A program made the translations under genes and the position numbers. From assembly GCA_036264445.1 (NCBI GenBank), contig DATAQW010000148.1, positions 1-7,004 on the forward strand: a DNA stretch of 7,004 nt, written 5' to 3'. Source of the stretch: Pseudacidobacterium sp036264445 (GTDB lineage Bacteria > Acidobacteriota > Terriglobia > Terriglobales > Acidobacteriaceae). Position 1 is the stretch's first letter, and each line of letters opens with the position of its first letter. This document shows, in pieces, positions 5,529-7,004 of the stretch. The notes under the pieces are model-generated. The model saw only the letters and a list, made by a program, of their open reading frames with translations. It made no database searches and was not told the origin of the DNA.

Positions 5529-7004
5529 ATGAAAGGGATCGCGTATAAACCTGCACAATGCTTGCCTTCGGCAGTGTGCGTAGTCATCATCATTCTTATC
5601 AGTATTGTTTCTGCGAAAGCACAGCAGGCCGGCTTCACGGCTCGCCACGTGCCGCAGGTCGTCGAAAATGGACAGGCGCGGCAGGTGGATTTACTTCCCA
5701 ATACACAACGCATGAAACTTGCTATTAATTTGCCCCTCAGAAATCAGGCGCAGTTGGACGATTTATTGCAGAGGCTCTATGATCCGCAAAGCCAGGACTA
5801 TCATCACTTTCTAACTGCGCAGGAATTCACTGATAAGTTCGAACCGACTCAGCACGACTATGATGCGGTTATTCGATACGCTAAATCCCAGGGGATGACG
5901 ATAACAAATACAGTTCCAAACCGCCGGCTTGTAGATGTGGAAGGCTCAGTCGCAGCCATCAACAAGGCATTTCATGTCGTCATGAGTGTTTATCAGCATC
6001 CAACGGAGAACCGTATGTTCTTTGCGCCAGACCGCGAACCTACTGTGGACTTATCTGTTCCATTGCTGCAAATTACGGGACTGGACAATTTCGTTCTGCC
6101 ACACAACATGCTGAAAAAAGGCGATTCCACGAAGTCGGCCATGGCAGTAGCGAATATCACTGGCTCAGGTCCTGGAAACACATATCTTCCAAAAGACATT
6201 AGAGCGGCGTATTACGGCTCCGGATCGCTTACCGGTTCTGGCCAGACGATTGGTATCTTTTCGTTCGATGGTTATTTGTCGAGCGATGTCAAGCTCTATT
6301 ACTCGAACACTGGCATGTCGTCGAGTGTGCCGATTCAAAATGTTCTGATTGATGGATATACCGGCGCATGCCAGGAATCGCCATGCGATGACGGGGAGCA
6401 GGTGCTCGATATTGTCAATGCAATTGGCATGGCTCCCGGCATCTCTAAAGTTCTGTTTTATGAGGGATCCAGCGATACGGACATTCTGAACCGAATGGCG
6501 ACGGACAATACTGCTAAAGTGTTGAGTTGTTCCTGGGGATGGAGTCCGGCAGATGGTTCCAGCGATGATCCGATCTTCCAAAGAATGCAGGCACAGGGGC
6601 AGACTTTTCTGGCGGCGAGCGGTGACAGCGGCGCGTTCAATAGTCAGACTTACGATTATCCCGCAGATGATCCAAACATCTCGATCGTCGGCGCCACCGA
6701 TTTGACGACGAATGGCGCAGGTGGTTCCTGGGCATCTGAGACAGCATGGAGCGACAGCGGTGGTGGCGTCAGCCAGAGCGGCTTTGCTATTCCGGCGTAT
6801 CAGAAACTTTCCGGCGTGATCGACTCATCGAACAAAGGATCGACAACTCTGCGCAATGCTCCTGATCTTGCCGCGGAAGGAAATTTCGATAATTACACAT
6901 GCAGCAATGGCTCCTGCAGCGGCGGATGGGGTGGCACTAGCTTTGCCACTCCGCGCTGGGCAGGTTTTATTGCTTTAGTGAACCAGCAATCCGTGGCGAA
7001 TGGT
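5529..7004 (+). CDS. Secreted S53 (sedolisin/kumamolisin) serine-carboxyl peptidase precursor, C-terminus outside window (492 codons visible)
   Basis: This is an endopeptidase that is probably exported as an inactive precursor and activated at acidic pH. A signal peptide is seen: hydrophobic core about 15-28, then the cleavage motif AKA (29-31) before Q32. The pro-kumamolisin activation domain spans about 55-190, with YDPQSQDYHHFLTAQEFTDKF (84-104) and AINKAFHV (143-150). The catalytic domain begins near 215 (TYLPKDIRAAYYG; SGQTIGIFSFDGY). Catalytic Glu290 and Asp294 are in GEQVLD, the oxyanion Asp366 is in AASGDSG, and nucleophile Ser471 is in GGTSFATP. All are intact, so the enzyme is predicted active. 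CSWG (334-337) matches the substrate-pocket SWG of kumamolisin. The C-terminal calcium-binding loop is expected beyond the window edge. Spacings Glu290-Asp366 (76) and Asp366-Ser471 (105) are a little shorter than in kumamolisin as I recall it. The frame stays open to the last base. Confidence 0.95.
   Translation, partial: MKGIAYKPAQCLPSAVCVVIIILISIVSAKAQQAGFTARHVPQVVENGQARQVDLLPNTQRMKLAINLPLRNQAQLDDLLQRLYDPQSQDYHHFLTAQEFTDKFEPTQHDYDAVIRYAKSQGMTITNTVPNRRLVDVEGSVAAINKAFHVVMSVYQHPTENRMFFAPDREPTVDLSVPLLQITGLDNFVLPHNMLKKGDSTKSAMAVANITGSGPGNTYLPKDIRAAYYGSGSLTGSGQTIGIFSFDGYLSSDVKLYYSNTGMSSSVPIQNVLIDGYTGACQESPCDDGEQVLDIVNAIGMAPGISKVLFYEGSSDTDILNRMATDNTAKVLSCSWGWSPADGSSDDPIFQRMQAQGQTFLAASGDSGAFNSQTYDYPADDPNISIVGATDLTTNGAGGSWASETAWSDSGGGVSQSGFAIPAYQKLSGVIDSSNKGSTTLRNAPDLAAEGNFDNYTCSNGSCSGGWGGTSFATPRWAGFIALVNQQSVANG

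Noticed and set aside
5559..5579. Possible lipoprotein attachment cysteine (Cys11 or Cys17) in the peptidase signal sequence
   Set aside because: The residues before each Cys do not form a lipobox, and a standard AKA cleavage site follows at 29-31.
5993..6640. Minus-strand open frames opposite the S53 peptidase gene
   Set aside because: The + strand frame carries an intact signal peptide, propeptide and catalytic residues, so the opposite frames are by-products.

Overview
The window looks like chromosomal DNA of an acidobacterium (Terriglobia-like: Edaphobacter, Granulicella or Terriglobus type). This is an inference from the mix of a type VI secretion spike gene, a COG4389-type membrane protein and a secreted pro-kumamolisin (S53) peptidase, a family that is heavily expanded in that group. 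Nothing in the window proves the taxon.

Left part (1-3140, + strand): the last 40 codons of a VgrG-like spike protein are followed by four closely spaced genes in the same direction. These are a 257-aa protein with a strikingly regular octapeptide repeat (predicted triple-stranded beta-helix, like the phage T4 gp5 needle), a 160-aa protein with two membrane helices and a beta-rich tail, and two soluble proteins of 302 and 243 aa that I do not recognise. The arrangement (VgrG first, then unknown genes with short gaps) is that of a T6SS vgrG cargo cluster, where effectors, adaptors and immunity proteins are commonly found. Sampled lines here are AT-richer than the DNA to the right. This is the most likely place for something undescribed.

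Middle (3182-5251, - strand): one long gene converges on the cluster. It encodes a 689-aa multi-spanning membrane protein of the family annotated as 'site-specific recombinase' (Gcr/SpecificRecomb). It has no recognisable recombinase catalytic motif, and the name is probably misleading.

Right part (5252-7004): a 277-bp divergent intergenic region holds a good sigma70-type promoter facing right, a weaker candidate facing left, and a 10-bp perfect palindrome. It is followed by a secreted S53 (sedolisin/kumamolisin) serine-carboxyl peptidase precursor that runs off the right edge at codon 492. The signal peptide, activation propeptide and all catalytic residues are present; only the C-terminal end is missing.

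No tRNA, rRNA, CRISPR array, insertion sequence or integrase was seen.
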